Of a DNA stretch of 39,623 nucleotides, positions 37,129-39,623 are shown piece after piece. Location: NCBI GenBank assembly GCA_016190145.1, contig JACPRD010000104.1, positions 1-39,623 on the forward strand, read 5' to 3'. The position numbers and the translations under genes were made by a program. How positions within the stretch are numbered: the first letter of the stretch is position 1; the number at the start of each line of letters is the position of its first letter. The stretch is from Planctomycetota bacterium. Lineage in GTDB: Bacteria; Planctomycetota; MHYJ01; WSZJ01. The notes beneath the pieces are model-generated. The model did not search any database. It saw nothing but the letters and a program-made list of their open reading frames with translations, and was not told the DNA's origin.

Positions 37129-39438
37129 CTATTCCAACTGCTTCCTGAGTTCCTCGATCTTCCCCTCCGCCTCCTTCATCCCCTTCTCATCCCCCAGCAA
37201 CCGGAAACACACCCTCAGATCCTCCCACTCCAGCACCTGCTCCTCCGCCAGCGGGCCGTAGTGCTCCATCTCCTCCCGCATCGCCGCCACCGCCCGCGGA
37301 GCGAGTTTCTTCGCTTCCTCTTCCTTCCCCGCCCCCAGCAGCGCCTCGAGGAGATAGAACTCCGTCGGGCGGCGCGTGTACATCCCGGGCTCGAGGCAGA
37401 TCGTGCCGCCGCCGCCGATCTGAAGGGGCTTCGCGCCGACGTCGACGAGCGCCTGGAGCAGCCTGATCTGATCGTCCGCGCGGCCGGCGGCGCCGTACGC
37501 GCGCGCGAGCTGCAGACGCGCGATGTCGGCGCACTTCGGCTGGCTCTTCACGACTTTCTCGAGGTACTCGATTTCCTGGGCCAGCGTGAATCTCCGGATC
37601 ATCGCGCTCAGTTCGAGGTCGGCGGCCGAGGTGTCCACCGCGGGCAGGTCCCAGCGCACTTCACCCTCGGAAACGCGCGCCCCGGCGGGAATCGCGTGGC
37701 GCAGGTTCGCGGTCGGCAGGTCCTTCGGGAAGCGCGCGACGACGGCGACCTTGCGCGGGCCCTTCCAGCTCCGTCCCTGAAACGTGTAGTCCGCGAAGAC
37801 GCGGTCCATGCCGCGCTCGTCGACGGGAAGCGCCTCGTCGGGGTTCCAGAGCCAGGCGGGTCCGGTCGATTGTTCGGGGAAGGTCGAGCGAAGGCGGATC
37901 TCCACGGCGGCGCCGGACTTCATGGAGACCTTCCAGCCGAAGTATCGCTCGGTGCGAAGGCCTCCTTCGCTGAACTCGTCCTTCACGCGGATCTCGACGC
38001 AGCCCGCGGCAAGGGGCGTCCCGTTCACGGTCATCTCGAGACCGTCGAAAAATCCGTCCGACAGGCCGACCAGCCGCGCTTCGATCGCGTCCAGCTCGTT
38101 GCGCAGGAGAGCGATTTCGCCGTCGCGCTTCCCGAGAATCCGCAAAGTCGCGTCGAACTCGGTGCCGGTTTCGCCGACGGCGATGGTCACGCGCTCCTCC
38201 TCCAGCGTCGCGGCGCCCTCGGATTCCGGCGCGAGCTCGGGCGTGCCGGCCAAGACCCATGGGCGGTCCAGGGATCGCAGCAGGTCCCTCGTGTCCCGGC
38301 CGGCATGTCGGTAGCAGAGGGCGAGCGCGAGGCGGGCGGGCGGAAGGGCGTACTTGACTTCCCAGTCGGACTCGCCGCGGACGAACGGAATCCACTTCTC
38401 GAGGAAGGCGGCGATCCGCGCGACGCACGCCTCGGCGAGTTTCGGATCGGGAAGCGACGGAATCCCGGCGATCAGTTTCTCGGCGCACTCGAGCAGGATG
38501 TCCGCGGTGTCGGAGCTGACGGTCATCTCCTCCGCGTGTCCGCCGATCGCGAGATCCGCGAGCCGCCCGCAGGTCGCGAGCATGCCCGCGGCGTCGCCCC
38601 GCTGCGCGTGCAGGTCGACGAGGTGCGTCAGGAACTGGAGATCGTCCTCGCGCGGGTCGAAGTCCTCGTCCGGGTTTGCGAGCGCCGCCTCCACGGCCTT
38701 GATCTCCGCGTCGAACGTCAGGCTCGGGTTGAACCCGAACGCGATGTCCTCCGCAGGTTCGAACGATTCGAACTTCCAGACGACGCGGGCCGCCTCGCGC
38801 GACGCCGGCGCGGGGGAAAGATCGCGCAGGTGCGCGGACGTCAGCCCGTCCTCCAGCGTGAGCTTCACCACGGCGCTTCCGATCGGCCCCTTCCACGGAG
38901 CGCCCGTTTTCAGGATGTATCCGCTCGACCGGCGGTTCATGCGCTCCAGTGCCTCCTCCCCGCCGAACCGCACGTCCCAGCCCGAGCTGGAACCGCCGCG
39001 GATGTCGAAGTAGTCCTCGTTCGGCTCGACCCAGTACGTGACGACGACGGTCATCTTCTCGCCCGCCGCGAACTTCATCGGCCAGACGAGCCAGTAGTCG
39101 GTGACGGTCTTGTGCCCGTAGTTCGTCTGCTTTTCGGCGAGCGACGCCGCGAGCTTCCTTCCGCCGGCCTCGACCGCGAAGTCCTTGAGGTCGTCGTCGT
39201 ACGACGTCGGAAACCCGACCTCGAACGCGGTCTCCGCGCCGAGGTTCTCCATCTGAAACGTCGCCTTCACGCTCAGCCGGTCCTTCGAGAGCACGAGGTC
39301 CACGACCTCCGACGCCAGCGCGACCGGCACCTCGGCACCGCGCGGCTGCGGCGTCATGCCGCTTCCCAACGGATCGGGCGCGATGTCCGCGCGGACGATG
39401 GAGGCGAGCAGGAAGAGCGGCGTGATCCAGCGGTTCAT
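37129..39438 (-). CDS. Large secreted protein with TPR-like C-terminus
   Basis: A 769-residue protein with a signal peptide (MNRWITPLFLLASIVRA). The N-terminal region (PDPLGSGMTP, TFQMENLGAETAFEVGFPTS, MTVVVTYWVEP) resembles DUF4424-like secreted domains. Helical repeats appear at about 270-390, a second beta domain at about 430-620, and TPR-like helices at the end (LEKVVKSQPKCADIARLQLA, LLEALLGAGKEEEAKKLA). No catalytic site is seen. GGAGGA precedes the ATG at 39438; the open frame further upstream is rejected. Confidence 0.75.
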   Translation of the reverse strand: MNRWITPLFLLASIVRADIAPDPLGSGMTPQPRGAEVPVALASEVVDLVLSKDRLSVKATFQMENLGAETAFEVGFPTSYDDDLKDFAVEAGGRKLAASLAEKQTNYGHKTVTDYWLVWPMKFAAGEKMTVVVTYWVEPNEDYFDIRGGSSSGWDVRFGGEEALERMNRRSSGYILKTGAPWKGPIGSAVVKLTLEDGLTSAHLRDLSPAPASREAARVVWKFESFEPAEDIAFGFNPSLTFDAEIKAVEAALANPDEDFDPREDDLQFLTHLVDLHAQRGDAAGMLATCGRLADLAIGGHAEEMTVSSDTADILLECAEKLIAGIPSLPDPKLAEACVARIAAFLEKWIPFVRGESDWEVKYALPPARLALALCYRHAGRDTRDLLRSLDRPWVLAGTPELAPESEGAATLEEERVTIAVGETGTEFDATLRILGKRDGEIALLRNELDAIEARLVGLSDGFFDGLEMTVNGTPLAAGCVEIRVKDEFSEGGLRTERYFGWKVSMKSGAAVEIRLRSTFPEQSTGPAWLWNPDEALPVDERGMDRVFADYTFQGRSWKGPRKVAVVARFPKDLPTANLRHAIPAGARVSEGEVRWDLPAVDTSAADLELSAMIRRFTLAQEIEYLEKVVKSQPKCADIARLQLARAYGAAGRADDQIRLLQALVDVGAKPLQIGGGGTICLEPGMYTRRPTEFYLLEALLGAGKEEEAKKLAPRAVAAMREEMEHYGPLAEEQVLEWEDLRVCFRLLGDEKGMKEAEGKIEELRKQLE

Positions 39439-39518
39439 GGCGATTCCTCCGTATGCGTTCCGGTTTTCCCCCACGGGCACCCCGTTCAACCGGGGCCACT
39501 CGCGGTTTTTTGGGGAAA

Positions 39519-39623
39519 TCATTTCACCGGTTCCAGCGACGCCGCAACCTCCGCGAGATCCTGGGGTTGCAGCCCGTACCCGACAAGCACGATCTTCAGC
39601 CCGCCCCGCCCCCCGATCAGCAC
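39519..39623 (-). CDS. 3' end of a gene cut by the window edge
   Basis: The last 34 codons and stop of a minus-strand frame (LIGGRGGLKIVLVGYGLQ, then PQDLAEVAASLEPVK). The ending resembles the last strand and helix of secreted or lipoprotein domains with a DLAEVAASL helix. It lies 80 nt upstream of the large secreted protein on the same strand and may share its operon. Product not assigned. Confidence 0.5.
   Translation of the reverse strand: MLIGGRGGLKIVLVGYGLQPQDLAEVAASLEPVK

Noticed and set aside
1-39623. tRNA, rRNA, riboswitch, transposase or integrase genes
   Set aside because: None was recognised by eye on either strand; a covariance-model scan would be needed to exclude small RNAs.

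Overview
The window is GC-rich, densely coded DNA from a bacterium. Bacterial hallmarks are a potABC/potD polyamine transporter, a sigma-70 (ECF-like) factor beside a membrane VWA protein, a Hanks-type kinase and several type II toxin-antitoxin (TA) modules. The mix of HEAT-repeat, VWA, DUF2721-like and large secreted proteins would fit Planctomycetota or a neighbouring phylum, but nothing here proves the taxon. The unexpected element is a complete GatE-GatD pair, the tRNA-dependent Gln amidotransferase normally regarded as archaeal, directly followed by a glutamine synthetase.

Layout. 1-2022: a small lipoprotein gene, two long inverted repeats and potD. 2178-18876: an accessory block holding a helix-turn-helix/GspE-like ATPase, a HEAT-repeat protein, an RHH-GNAT toxin-antitoxin pair, an XRE regulator divergent from a DUF4143-type ATPase, a membrane Ser/Thr kinase followed by a 2126-residue DUF4011-helicase-Vsr-DUF3320 protein (candidate anti-phage module), an XRE-ImmA/IrrE protein with an antitoxin-like tail overlapping a MazF gene, an orphan AbrB/MazE-like antitoxin, a small membrane protein and a SUKH protein. 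18893-21568: potA-potB-potC, on the same strand as potD and in the canonical A-B-C-D order, so the accessory block sits where it would split a potABCD operon. 21891-24510: sigma factor plus anti-sigma/VWA protein. 24651-25276: a second MazF with an RHH antitoxin. 25397-31926: cupin, DUF2721, lipoprotein plus secreted metallopeptidase, polyamine-type GNAT, zinc-ribbon membrane protein and a secreted protein. 32178-36998: gatE-gatD-glnA. 37129-39623: a large secreted protein and the 3' end of another gene.

The genes suggest three themes: polyamine uptake (PotABCD, with a possible polyamine N-acetyltransferase at 30171), amide-nitrogen handling (glutamine synthetase makes Gln; GatDE would use Gln to convert Glu-tRNA(Gln) to Gln-tRNA(Gln)), and a TA/defence island.

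The intergenic spacers are unusual. Many consist of short degenerate words repeated with a 6-, 7- or about 10-bp period, or of long inverted repeats with 18-34 bp arms; one 34-nt arm recurs identically 10.9 kb away. Several genes have a TANNNT box 6-7 nt before the start codon and no Shine-Dalgarno sequence, which suggests leaderless transcription. No rRNA, tRNA, CRISPR array, transposase or integrase was recognised. All assignments are from reading the sequence; no database search was run.
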